Shown: one piece after another, positions 46,895-55,196 of the stretch
How positions within the stretch are numbered: position 1 is the stretch's first letter
Layout: each line of letters starts with the position of its first letter
Source: Deltaproteobacteria bacterium
Lineage (GTDB): Bacteria; Myxococcota_A; UBA9042; PHBI01
Length of the DNA stretch: 55,834 bases
NCBI GenBank assembly: GCA_011526585.1
Contig: WYBB01000235.1
Coordinates: 1 to 55,834 of the forward strand
Direction of reading: 5' to 3'
Translations under genes and position numbers: made by a program
Notes under the pieces: generated by a model
What the model saw: the letters and a program-made list of their open reading frames with translations, nothing else
Told to the model about the DNA's origin: nothing
Databases searched by the model: none

Positions 46895-47782
46895 ATGAGA
46901 GCCGTCGCGGTCATGCGGGCGCCGTCCGGGCGGTTGGCCGAGCTGGGGCACGGTGACCTGATCGGTCGCCTGGCGCGCGCCGAGCTGAGCATCGACGACC
47001 CGCGCGTGTCCGAGGCGCACGCCATGGTCAGCTTGCGCGGCACCGCGCTCAAGCTCCTGGCGCTGCGCGGACGCCTCGTCGTCGACGGGGCCCTCGTGTC
47101 CGAGGTCACGCTGGCGATCGGCCAACGCATCGAGCTCGCGCCGGGCGTACCCATCACCGTCGAGGACCTGTTCCTGCCCGACGAGATCCTCGGCCTCGAG
47201 GGCGAGGGCCTGCCTCGCCAGCCGGTGCACGGCGTGCTCTCGCTCTTCGCGAAGCCGCGCCCGCGCCTCGAGCCGGGCTACGCCAGCGACGCCGATCTGG
47301 TCGTCTGGGGCGAGGAGTCACGCTGGCGGGCCGCGCCACGCGGGCAGCCACCGCGCGAGCTCGCCGTCGGCGACGTGATCGACGTCGCCGGCCTGCGGGT
47401 CGGCGCGGTCGCGATCCCGCTGGCCGAGGCGGCGAGCGCGGCGACCCTCGGCGGCAGCCTGCCGCTGCGCATCGTGGCCGACTTCGACACCGCCAAGGTG
47501 CAGCAAGGGCAGGCGCTGGCGGTCATCGCCGGCGTGCCGGCGCGGATCCTGTGCGAGCTGGTGGCGCTCGGCGGGCCCGCGACGTGGGAGCTGCTCGCGG
47601 GCGAGATTTGGGGCAGCGACGTCGAGCGCGAGCAGCTGCGCACGCGCTTCGACATGGGGCTGTCGCGCCTGCGCAAGCGCCTGCGCCAGGCCGGGGTGCG
47701 CCCCGATCTCGTCGTCACCACCGGCACGGGTCACGTCGAGCTCGTCCTGCGCGAGGGCGACGTCGTCGAGGACCGGATGTGA
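46895..47782 (+). CDS. FHA-domain protein with winged-helix DNA-binding end
   Basis: A 295-residue cytosolic regulator. An N-terminal FHA-like domain (about 15-95) has GRLARAELSIDDPRVSEAHAMV, carrying the Gly-Arg and Ser-x-x-His features. A second, less clear beta domain follows (about 110-180). The C-terminal ~90 residues look like a winged helix (IWGSDVEREQLRTRFDMGLSRLRKRL). FHA domains bind phosphothreonine; the next gene, overlapping by GTGA, encodes a Ser/Thr kinase that is the obvious partner. No strong ribosome-binding site precedes ATG at 46895. Confidence 0.78.
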   Translation: MRAVAVMRAPSGRLAELGHGDLIGRLARAELSIDDPRVSEAHAMVSLRGTALKLLALRGRLVVDGALVSEVTLAIGQRIELAPGVPITVEDLFLPDEILGLEGEGLPRQPVHGVLSLFAKPRPRLEPGYASDADLVVWGEESRWRAAPRGQPPRELAVGDVIDVAGLRVGAVAIPLAEAASAATLGGSLPLRIVADFDTAKVQQGQALAVIAGVPARILCELVALGGPATWELLAGEIWGSDVEREQLRTRFDMGLSRLRKRLRQAGVRPDLVVTTGTGHVELVLREGDVVEDRM

Positions 47783-50700
47783 CCTCGCCCTGGCGTTGGC
47801 GCTCGCAGGCGCCGCCCGCGCGGCCGCTCGAGCCCGCGCCCGACGACCAGGCCGACGTGCGCGGCCACCCCTTCGCGACCGACGAGCGCGCGCGCTACGA
47901 GGACGTCGCGCCGCTCGGCGAGGGCGGCATGGGACGCGTGCGCCTCGTGCTCGATCGGCGACTGCGGCGGCAGGTCGCGCTCAAGGAGCCGCGGCACTCG
48001 GTCGACGCGCGCCGCCTCTCGCAGGAGGCCTGGATCACCGCGCAGCTCGACCACCCGGGGATCGTCTCGGTCTACGACGCGGGTCAAGGCGCGGACGGAC
48101 GCCTCTACTATACGATGCGGCTCGTGCGCGGGCGCTCGCTCGAGGAGGCGCTGGCCGCCTCGCCCGGGGCCGCCGGCCTGCCCGCGCGCCTCGGCTACAT
48201 GCGGCACTTCCTCGCGGCGTGCGAGGCCGTCGCCTTCGCGCACCGCGCCGGGATCGTGCACCGCGACCTCAAGCCGAGCAACATCATGATCGGCGAGTTC
48301 GGCGAGACGGTCGTCGTCGACTGGGGCGTCGCCAGGCCGGTCGAGCACGACGAGGCGGCGTGGCGACGCGAGGTGCTGCCGCGCGGGCAGGCGGCCGAGA
48401 CGCTCTTCGGCGAGCTCGTCGGCACGCCCGCCTACATGAGCCCCGAGCAGGCCGTCGTGGGTGACGAGGTCCGGGTCGACGCGCGCTCCGACGTGTGGAG
48501 CCTCGGCGCCACGCTCTACCACCTGCTCGCCGGGGCTCCGCCGTACACCGGCACCGACACCGAGGCGATCCTCGAGCGCCTTCGCCGCGAGGCGCCGGCG
48601 CCGCTCGAACAGGCCGCGCCCACCGCGCCGCGCGAGCTCGTCGCCATCGCCAGCCGCGCGCTCGCGCGCGAGCCCGCCGCGCGTTACCCCGACGCCCGCG
48701 CGCTCGCAGCCGACGTCGCGGCCTGGCTCGATGGCCGCCGCGTCTCCGCGCACCCCTATTCGCCGCTCGAGCTCTTCGGGCGGCTCGTCAAGGCATGGCG
48801 TATCCCGCTCGCGGTCGCGGCGATCGCGCTGATCGCGCTCGCCGTGCTCGGCGTCGGCGCGGCCGATCGCATCGTCGACGAGCGGGATCGCGCGCTCGCG
48901 GCCGAGTCCCGGACGCGGCAGGCGCTGCGCCAGTCCGATCTCAACCTCGCGCGCTCGCTCCAGGCGCGCGCCGATGCCGCCAGCGCCGACGGTCAGCGCG
49001 CCGAGGCGGAGGTCCTCGCCGCCCACGCGCTCTCACTCGCCGACGGCGCGGACGACGCGCTCGCGGCGCGCGCGCGCGGGGCCTTGATGGCGCTGGACGC
49101 CGCGCGTCCGAGCCCGCTGGCGGTCGTCTCCCTGCCGGCCTGCGCGCCGCGCGCCGTCGACGACGCCTTCGGGCATGCGGCCTGCGCCGGCGAGGCGCTC
49201 AGCCTCTATCGCCTCGGCTCGGGCGAGCCGGCGCTGTCGTGGCGCAGGCCCCTCGGCGTGAGCGAGGTCCTCTTCGTCGACGAATGGATCGTCGTCGCCA
49301 CCCCGGACAACCAGCTCGTCGCTTTCGATCGCGACGGACGCGAGATCGATCGCGCGCGCATCCGCCAACAGGCGCGCTACTTCGTGACCGGCCGCCAGGT
49401 GCTCGCCCTCTACGGCTGGGGCGCCGAGACCTTCGAGGTCGCCGCCGACGGAGCGCTGACGCCGCGCGGCTTCATCGAAGTGTGCGTCGGCAACGCCGAG
49501 GCGGCCGTCGTGGGCGTCGTCGACGGGCGGCCGTCGATCGTCGCGAGCTGCGACGAGCGCGTGGTCACGGTGCGCGCGCTCGGCGCGCCGGATCGCCTCG
49601 CGCGTCATCCCGTCCCCATCGCGTCGCGCGCGCTCGCGATCGCGCCCGACCGGATGCGGCTGGCCCTCGCCTCGGAGCCCGGCCAGCTCTTCGTGCTCGA
49701 CCTCGCCCTCGGCGACGCGCGGGCGGTCGACACCGGGCTCTCGACCGCGCTCGCCGTCGCCTGGTCACCCGAGGGCGACCTGATCGCCGTGCTCGGCGAG
49801 GGCCAGGGCGTGCGCCTGGTCGTGCCCGGCGAGGGAGCCCCGCAGCTCGACGCGCGCCGCCTGCCGAGCCTCGACACGAGCGCGCTGCGTTGGACCCGCG
49901 AAGGACTCTGGACCATCGGGCGCACGCGCGCGGTGCGCTGGGATCCCGGCGATCGCCCCGCCCCGCACGTGCTCGGCGCGCGCGGCGATCTCGGGATCTC
50001 CGGGCTCTCGATCTCACCCGACGGCACGCGCGTCGGGATCGCGCGCGGCGGTGGCCGCATCGACACCTGGCGCGCCGACGGGCGCGGTCACGTGCAGGCC
50101 ACGCTCGGACCGCGCGTCGTCAAGCGCGTCGCCTCGAGCCGCGACGGCTCCCGCCTCTACGTCGCCGCCTTCGATCTCGACGGGATCCGCGTCTTCGACA
50201 GCGCGACCCTGGCATCATACGGCCAGCTCGGTCGCGGCATGTTCCGGCGGGTCGAGGTGCTCGCCGACGACACGGTCCTCGCATGCGGCTACGGCGTGCG
50301 CTGCCTGCGCCTCGCCCCCGACGGCACCGAGCACGCGATCACCGGCGCGGTCAACGCCTCGGATCTCGACATCGATCCCGGCGGCGCCCACGCCGTCTCC
50401 CTGCACGACGGCAGCGGTCAGGTCGCGATCCTGTCCGATGACTTCGCGACCTTCGCCGAGGTCGGGCGCTGGCTCGACGCGCGCGCGGTGGCCATCGACG
50501 GCGCGGTGGTCGCCATCGCCTCGGCGGAGCGCGTGCGCCTCGTCGACGCGCACGACGGCGCCCCGCGCGGCGAGATCGCGGTCGCCGACGCGCTCGACGT
50601 CGAGCTCTCCGGCGCGCTCGTCGCGGTCGCCACCAGCGCGCGCACGACGCGCCTCCACGGCCGCGACGGCCGACTGCTCGCCGTCCTGGGCGGACACCAT

Positions 50701-50868
50701 GAGCGCGTCGCGCAGATCGCGCTCGGCGCCGGCGCGCTCTGGTCAGGCAGCTGGGACGGCACGGTCCGCCGCTACCCGCTCGCGGCGCTCGGCGTGTCTC
50801 CCGAGACGCTGGTGCGCGCGCGCGAGGCGGCCTGGGCGATCGATCTGCCGACCCTCATGGGACCCTGA
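47779..50868 (+). CDS. Ser/Thr protein kinase with periplasmic beta-propeller
   Basis: A 1029-residue membrane kinase. The kinase domain (about 40-305) has GEGGMGRVRL, VALKE, HRDLKPSNIM, a DWG in place of DFG (common in bacterial kinases) and GTPAYMSPEQ. A membrane helix (about 340-362) is followed by a coiled-coil-like helical segment, then about 600 residues of WD40-like beta-propeller repeats (ISPDGTRVGIA, SSRDGSRLYVAA). Propellers sense or scaffold proteins. Cotranslated with the FHA-winged-helix gene upstream, it probably signals through that regulator. Confidence 0.88.
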   Translation: MTSPWRWRSQAPPARPLEPAPDDQADVRGHPFATDERARYEDVAPLGEGGMGRVRLVLDRRLRRQVALKEPRHSVDARRLSQEAWITAQLDHPGIVSVYDAGQGADGRLYYTMRLVRGRSLEEALAASPGAAGLPARLGYMRHFLAACEAVAFAHRAGIVHRDLKPSNIMIGEFGETVVVDWGVARPVEHDEAAWRREVLPRGQAAETLFGELVGTPAYMSPEQAVVGDEVRVDARSDVWSLGATLYHLLAGAPPYTGTDTEAILERLRREAPAPLEQAAPTAPRELVAIASRALAREPAARYPDARALAADVAAWLDGRRVSAHPYSPLELFGRLVKAWRIPLAVAAIALIALAVLGVGAADRIVDERDRALAAESRTRQALRQSDLNLARSLQARADAASADGQRAEAEVLAAHALSLADGADDALAARARGALMALDAARPSPLAVVSLPACAPRAVDDAFGHAACAGEALSLYRLGSGEPALSWRRPLGVSEVLFVDEWIVVATPDNQLVAFDRDGREIDRARIRQQARYFVTGRQVLALYGWGAETFEVAADGALTPRGFIEVCVGNAEAAVVGVVDGRPSIVASCDERVVTVRALGAPDRLARHPVPIASRALAIAPDRMRLALASEPGQLFVLDLALGDARAVDTGLSTALAVAWSPEGDLIAVLGEGQGVRLVVPGEGAPQLDARRLPSLDTSALRWTREGLWTIGRTRAVRWDPGDRPAPHVLGARGDLGISGLSISPDGTRVGIARGGGRIDTWRADGRGHVQATLGPRVVKRVASSRDGSRLYVAAFDLDGIRVFDSATLASYGQLGRGMFRRVEVLADDTVLACGYGVRCLRLAPDGTEHAITGAVNASDLDIDPGGAHAVSLHDGSGQVAILSDDFATFAEVGRWLDARAVAIDGAVVAIASAERVRLVDAHDGAPRGEIAVADALDVELSGALVAVATSARTTRLHGRDGRLLAVLGGHHERVAQIALGAGALWSGSWDGTVRRYPLAALGVSPETLVRAREAAWAIDLPTLMGP

Positions 50869-50950
50869 TCGGACCCGCATGACGAGCTCGGGCCGGCCGG
50901 CGCGTGCGCGGTGATTGCCGTGGATCGGGCTCCGCGCGTAACATGCCGGG

Positions 50951-51670
50951 GTGCTCAAGTCGTTACGATGGCTCCGGTTGCTCGCCGCGCTCACGGTCGC
51001 CGGCGCGCCTCTGTCCGCTCGTGCGGAGGACGTCGTCGGCGACGGCGACGAGGTGAGCGTGCCGGCGCCGCCCCCACCGCCGCCCGAGCCGATCTGCCTC
51101 GAAGACGGCAAGACCGCGAAGAGCGAGGTCGAGCTCGCCTTCGCCGAGCTCGTGCGCATCCACCGGAACCGGGTGTCGGGCCCGGCCGGCGAGCGTGTGC
51201 TCGAGGCCCGCGTCAACGAGCTCCTCGAGCGCCTCGTCGACTTCGACCAGTTCGTCGATCTCGCGCTCGGCGACGCCTGGGACGCGGCCGAGGACGACCA
51301 GAAGAGGGACTGGCGCGAGACGCTCGAGGAGACGCTCCGGCGCCGCTACCTGAAGAAGCTCGGCTCGCCGCTGGCGTCGCGCATGCAGGTCAAGAGCGTG
51401 AGCCTGAGCTGCGACAAGGCCGAGGTCGCGCTGCTCATCACCGACAAGCAGGGCGGGCGGCCGCAGGATGTCGTGCTCGAGCTGATCGGCACCCCGCCGC
51501 AGACCGAGGGCGGGCGCCCGAGCTGGCAGGCCTTCGACGTCGCGGTCGACGGGGTCTCGCTGCTCGAGACCTGGCGCGGGCGCTTCCGTCGGATCTACGC
51601 CGACGGCGGCATCGCCGCCATCGACCACCACATGCGAGGGCTACGCGACCGCTACGGCCGCCCTGACTGA
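50951..51670 (+). CDS. MlaC-like periplasmic phospholipid-binding protein
   Basis: A 239-residue exported protein; signal ends ARAED. A Pro-rich linker (PAPPPPPPEP) follows. The body resembles MlaC/Ttg2D (Tol_Tol_Ttg2): FDQFVDLALGDAW, RDWRETLEETLRRRYLKKL, LSCDKAEVALLI and a C-terminal FRRIYADGG. MlaC shuttles phospholipids between membranes. Other Mla genes are not nearby. GTG start at 50951, 82 bp after the kinase gene; it may be read through from it. Confidence 0.78.
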   Translation: MLKSLRWLRLLAALTVAGAPLSARAEDVVGDGDEVSVPAPPPPPPEPICLEDGKTAKSEVELAFAELVRIHRNRVSGPAGERVLEARVNELLERLVDFDQFVDLALGDAWDAAEDDQKRDWRETLEETLRRRYLKKLGSPLASRMQVKSVSLSCDKAEVALLITDKQGGRPQDVVLELIGTPPQTEGGRPSWQAFDVAVDGVSLLETWRGRFRRIYADGGIAAIDHHMRGLRDRYGRPD

Positions 51671-51678
51671 GCCGCAAT

Positions 51679-53178
51679 TCAGGACGAGGCGCGCGGCGAG
51701 GCGAGGTAGCGGTCGCGCAGGGTGGCGAGCTCGGCCTTGAGCGATTCGCGCTCGGCCTTGAGCGCCTCGACCCGATCGGCGTGGCGCACGAGCGCCTTGA
51801 TGCCGCCGCGCGAGAGGCGGTGCAGGCGCGCCTCGGTGACCCAGCGCAACGCGATGAGCGCGCTCGGCGGCAGGGAGGCCATGTAGACCAGGGCCCACCA
51901 GGGGCCGACCAGGCCGGAGACGAAGAGCGTCTGCGCGGTCCAGGCGCCGAGGAAGCTGGCGGCGCCGACCAGGATCTTGGTGAGCGCCATGCGATCCTTG
52001 CGCGGCGGCGCGATGGCGAGCACGCCGCGCAGGACGAGGTAGGGCGCGATCGAGCCGGCGAGACCGTAGAGCGCGACGGGGAAGCCGAGGACGAGGAAGC
52101 GGCGCTGCGCCGCGAAGCGCTTCTGCGATTCGGTGCGGTGCTGAAGTGCCGCCGAGTCGCCACCGAGGCCGAGTGCCGAGCGCTCTTCGAGGAAGCGCTG
52201 CAGCCGGCGCCTCAGCTCGGCGGTCTTCTCGGGCTCGATCTCCTGATACCAGCGATAGGCGTCGACGATGCGCCGCACGAGCGCGGTACGCTCCGAGGGG
52301 GTCTGGCCGGCGGTGTCGAGGCCCTGCTCGCGCCGGATGTCGACGATGATCGAGGTGACCTGCGCGATGATGCGCTCGTCCTCGACCTGATCGACGTGCA
52401 CGGCGAGGTCGCGCATCGCGCTCTCGATGCGATCGGTGAGCTCGCGCACGGCGGCCTTGGGGTCCTCTTCCCAGCGGGCACGCAGCTCGACCACCGGGAT
52501 CGGCGCGCCGAAGGCGACGTGCACGTCGCTCCTGAAGGCCTGCCGCACGAGGTAGTTGAGCGCGACCGGCACCACGCCGACGCCGCGGGTCCAGCCGCTC
52601 TCGGCCTCGGCGTCGAGCGCGATGCGCGCGGCGCCGGTGCGCAGGCGGTGCACCTTGAGGTTGTCGTGGGTCTTGCCCTCGGGGAAGATCGAGATGACGC
52701 CGCCCTGAGCCAGGACCTCGCGCGCCGCGGAGAACGCGCGCGCGTTGGCGTTGGGCTTGGGGGCCGCGCCGCTCTGGGCGTCGAGCGCGGCGGTGCCCGG
52801 AGCTTCGGCGTTCGAGGCGTGCGTGCCCTTTTCGTTGTGCTTGGCGGCTTGCTTGTCCTCCGGGCGCGCGATGGGGATGGCGCCGACGCTGCGCAAGAGC
52901 GCGCCGAAGACCGGGATCTTGAAGAGGCCGTCGCGCGCGCAGAAGGTGACCTGCCGCTCTTCGAGGATCCCGAGCAGGAGCGGATCGACGATCGAGTTCG
53001 GGTGGGTCGATGCCAGGATGGTCGGCGTGCTCTTGCCGAGGTTCTCGCGGCCGGTCACCTCGACCGTGCGATAGAAGACGCGGAGCGCGCCGCGGATCAC
53101 ACCGCGCAGCGAGCGATAGAGGCGCGTGCCGCTCCTCTGACGTTTGACACCCCACGAGAGCGGATCGGGCTCGGCCAT
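51679..53178 (-). CDS. PlsC-type 1-acyl-sn-glycerol-3-phosphate acyltransferase with membrane extension
   Basis: A 499-residue acyltransferase. The catalytic part (about 35-260) has STHPNSIVDPLL; here His and Asp are separated by five residues, as in the Gat/SCT1-like branch, compared with HX4D in PlsC. FPEGKTHD is the second motif. An acidic insert sits between them (about 110-145). The C-terminal ~200 residues hold three or four hydrophobic helices and a coiled-coil-like end. It probably makes phosphatidic or lysophosphatidic acid. The ATG at 53178 has AAGGGA about 8 nt upstream; a start 91 codons upstream is rejected. A weak TTGTCC-N17-GATAGT lies at 53185-53213. Confidence 0.85.
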   Translation of the reverse strand: MAEPDPLSWGVKRQRSGTRLYRSLRGVIRGALRVFYRTVEVTGRENLGKSTPTILASTHPNSIVDPLLLGILEERQVTFCARDGLFKIPVFGALLRSVGAIPIARPEDKQAAKHNEKGTHASNAEAPGTAALDAQSGAAPKPNANARAFSAAREVLAQGGVISIFPEGKTHDNLKVHRLRTGAARIALDAEAESGWTRGVGVVPVALNYLVRQAFRSDVHVAFGAPIPVVELRARWEEDPKAAVRELTDRIESAMRDLAVHVDQVEDERIIAQVTSIIVDIRREQGLDTAGQTPSERTALVRRIVDAYRWYQEIEPEKTAELRRRLQRFLEERSALGLGGDSAALQHRTESQKRFAAQRRFLVLGFPVALYGLAGSIAPYLVLRGVLAIAPPRKDRMALTKILVGAASFLGAWTAQTLFVSGLVGPWWALVYMASLPPSALIALRWVTEARLHRLSRGGIKALVRHADRVEALKAERESLKAELATLRDRYLASPRASS

Positions 53179-53249
53179 GCGCGCACTATCCCTTGTGACG
53201 CCCGAGTGGACAAGCGCTCGTCCGGGCGCGTGGATGAAGCGCACGCCAG

Positions 53250-53269
53250 GTCCGGGCGCGCGACCGGAC
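53250..53269. promoter_or_regulatory. Inverted repeat GTCCGG-N8-CCGGAC upstream of a sigma-54 promoter
   Basis: Six-bp arms about 67-86 bp before the start predicted from 53310. The GTCC/GGAC halves resemble the GTCCGCGGAC palindromes at 23720, so the same activator might bind both. A GGAC-N8-GTCC is also present at 53208-53223. Confidence 0.35.
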
Positions 53270-53309
53270 AATCGCTCGGCGCGGCCGCGTGGTGCGGTGC
53301 AAGCGGGCG

Positions 53310-53324
53310 TGGCATGCCGCTTGC
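53310..53324 (+). promoter_or_regulatory. Sigma-54 promoter of the outer-membrane gene
   Basis: TGGCATGCCGCTTGC fits the -24/-12 consensus with one mismatch (TGGCAT for TGGCAC). Spacing is exact. Transcription would begin near 53336, 25 nt before the ATG, leaving GGAGG (53351-53355) well placed. Confidence 0.65.
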
Positions 53325-53360
53325 GTTGCGTGGAGGCGCATCTCGCCCCTGGAGGCTCCC

Positions 53361-54080
53361 ATGAAGCTCGACCACTCGTATCGCTCCCTCTTCGTTCTCG
53401 CCTCGCTGGCGCTCGCCGCCACCGCCTGCTCCAACCACGCGTTCTCGCCACCGGCAGGCTGGGTCCCGGCCGAGGAGCCGGTGCCGCTCGAGGAGGGCAA
53501 GCGCACGGTGTCCGGTGGTATCGGCTTTGGCGACGTCGGTCTCGACGCGGCCGACCTCGTCGGCTTGAACCTGCGCTACCGCGAAGGGCTGACCGACGGC
53601 CTCGAGATCCAGGCCGAAGGCGCGGCGGTGATCTTCGACGAGGACACCGACGAGTTCCCGGCGATCCTCTCGGCGCGCGTCGGCCTCAAGGGCAGCTTCG
53701 TCAGCGACTTCCCGCACGTCGGCTGGACCACCGGGCTCGGCTTCGGGGGCTCGGCCGGCGGGCTCTTCACGTCGCTCGACGCCGGCGTCATGGCGGGCTG
53801 GGTCAACCCCTACCTCACCCCGTGGGTGGCGGTCTCCGGCGTCGTCAGCGTGCCGCTCACCTCGAACGAGATCGACCTGAGGAACCCCGGCGACGAGGAT
53901 CCGATCTTCGACAACCCGGTCACGAGCTACGGCGTGCGCTTCGGTCTCGGCTTGAGCGCGCACCTCGGCGACAGCGACGCGCGCATGCACCTCGCGCTGG
54001 CCAACCTCCGGCTCTGGGACATCCACGGCGAGGACGAGTCGGTCGTCGGCGTGACCATGGCCTTCGACGTGCCGTTCTGA
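53361..54080 (+). CDS. Outer-membrane beta-barrel lipoprotein-like protein
   Basis: A 239-residue exported protein. The signal sequence ends TACSNH (lipobox-like AATAC; cysteine near residue 23). After a Pro-rich linker it is alternating-strand sequence ending FDVPF, with a terminal Phe as in BAM-inserted barrels. A barrel carrying an acylated N-terminus is possible. Its leader has GGAGG with 5-nt spacing and a clear sigma-54 promoter, so expression is likely conditional. No specific family identified. Confidence 0.72.
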   Translation: MKLDHSYRSLFVLASLALAATACSNHAFSPPAGWVPAEEPVPLEEGKRTVSGGIGFGDVGLDAADLVGLNLRYREGLTDGLEIQAEGAAVIFDEDTDEFPAILSARVGLKGSFVSDFPHVGWTTGLGFGGSAGGLFTSLDAGVMAGWVNPYLTPWVAVSGVVSVPLTSNEIDLRNPGDEDPIFDNPVTSYGVRFGLGLSAHLGDSDARMHLALANLRLWDIHGEDESVVGVTMAFDVPF

Positions 54081-54099
54081 TCGATTCCAGATCGTCCGG

Positions 54100-55194
54100 C
54101 TAATAGCGAAATGGCCAGGCGAGGAAGTAGCGCTTCACGCGGAGCCACAGGCCGACCAGGCCGAGCGGCTCGAAGAGCAGGAAGCCGAGGATGATGAGCG
54201 CGAAGACGAGGCGCTCCTGCTCGTTCGAGCTCAGCGACGAGACGAAGGGCAGGGCGCCGCCGATGGCGTGCGCGGCGGGCTTGAGCAGCGTGAAGGCGAC
54301 GGCGCCCCAGACCGCGCCGAAGGTCGTGCCGATCCCGCCGAGCACGATCATCGCGATGTACTCGATGCTCATGAAGAGATCGAAGGGCGGCGCCACGGTG
54401 ATGAACTGCGCCTTGAAGGCGTACATCGCACCGGCGATCCCGGCGAAGAACGACGAGAGGCCGAAGGCGATGAGCTTGGCGCGCGCCGGATCGACGCCGA
54501 GCACGGCGGCGGCGAGATCGTGATCGCGCACCGCCATCAAGGCGCGGCCGGTGCGTGAGCGCGCGATGTTCTTGGTCGCGACGACGGTGACGAGCGCGAG
54601 CAAGACGAAGACGAGGTAGAGCTTCTGCTCGAAGACGAGGGTCAGCGGCCCGAGCGAGGTGGTGTCCCAGAAGTCGCCGAAGGAGGTCGCCTCGGGCGCG
54701 GCGCCGAACCAGGTGTGCATCGGCACGGCCAGGCCCGCCGAGCCGCCCGTGAGATCGGGCAGCGAGAGCAGCACGTGGTGTACGATGAAGAGCAGCGCGA
54801 GCGTGACGATGGCGAGGTAGAGGCCGTGAAGGCGCAACGCGAGCGGGCCGACCGTGAGCCCGATCAGGGTGCTGACCAGACCGGCGACCGGCAGCACGAG
54901 CCAGAACGGCGCCTCGAGGTGCGTGCCCAGGATCCCGGCGGTGTAGGCGCCGAGGCCGAGGAAGGCGGCGTGGCCGAGGCTCACCTGGCCGGCGAAGCCG
55001 GTGAGGATCATCAGCGCCGAGGCACCGACGATGGTGATGAGCGCGTCGTTGGCGAGGCCGAGCCAGCGATCGTTCGCCAGCGTCGGGATCGCGATGAGCA
55101 GGAGCACGAGCAGGGCGAGGCCGACCTTGTGCCAGAAGTCGGGGAAGAGGCGGAGCTCGTCCTCGTAGCGCGTGCTGAGCGGGCGGATCGGCAT
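54100..55194 (-). CDS. livM: Branched-chain amino acid ABC transporter permease LivM
   Basis: A 364-residue inner-membrane permease with about nine to ten helices. Landmarks of the LivM family are GFAGQVSLGHAAFLGLGAYT near the start, and the EAA-like loop GVDPARAKLIAFGLSSFFAG followed by VLGGIGTTFGAVWGA. It pairs with LivH in a transporter for Leu/Ile/Val or related compounds; the ATPases and binding protein are not in the window. It starts 2 bp after the livH stop. Confidence 0.92.
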   Translation of the reverse strand: MPIRPLSTRYEDELRLFPDFWHKVGLALLVLLLIAIPTLANDRWLGLANDALITIVGASALMILTGFAGQVSLGHAAFLGLGAYTAGILGTHLEAPFWLVLPVAGLVSTLIGLTVGPLALRLHGLYLAIVTLALLFIVHHVLLSLPDLTGGSAGLAVPMHTWFGAAPEATSFGDFWDTTSLGPLTLVFEQKLYLVFVLLALVTVVATKNIARSRTGRALMAVRDHDLAAAVLGVDPARAKLIAFGLSSFFAGIAGAMYAFKAQFITVAPPFDLFMSIEYIAMIVLGGIGTTFGAVWGAVAFTLLKPAAHAIGGALPFVSSLSSNEQERLVFALIILGFLLFEPLGLVGLWLRVKRYFLAWPFRY

Positions 55195-55196
55195 GG

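Noticed and set aside
53179..53451. Upstream extension of the PlsC-like frame
   Set aside because: It covers the divergent sigma-54 promoter and overlaps the outer-membrane gene; its sequence is Arg/Pro-rich with no domain.
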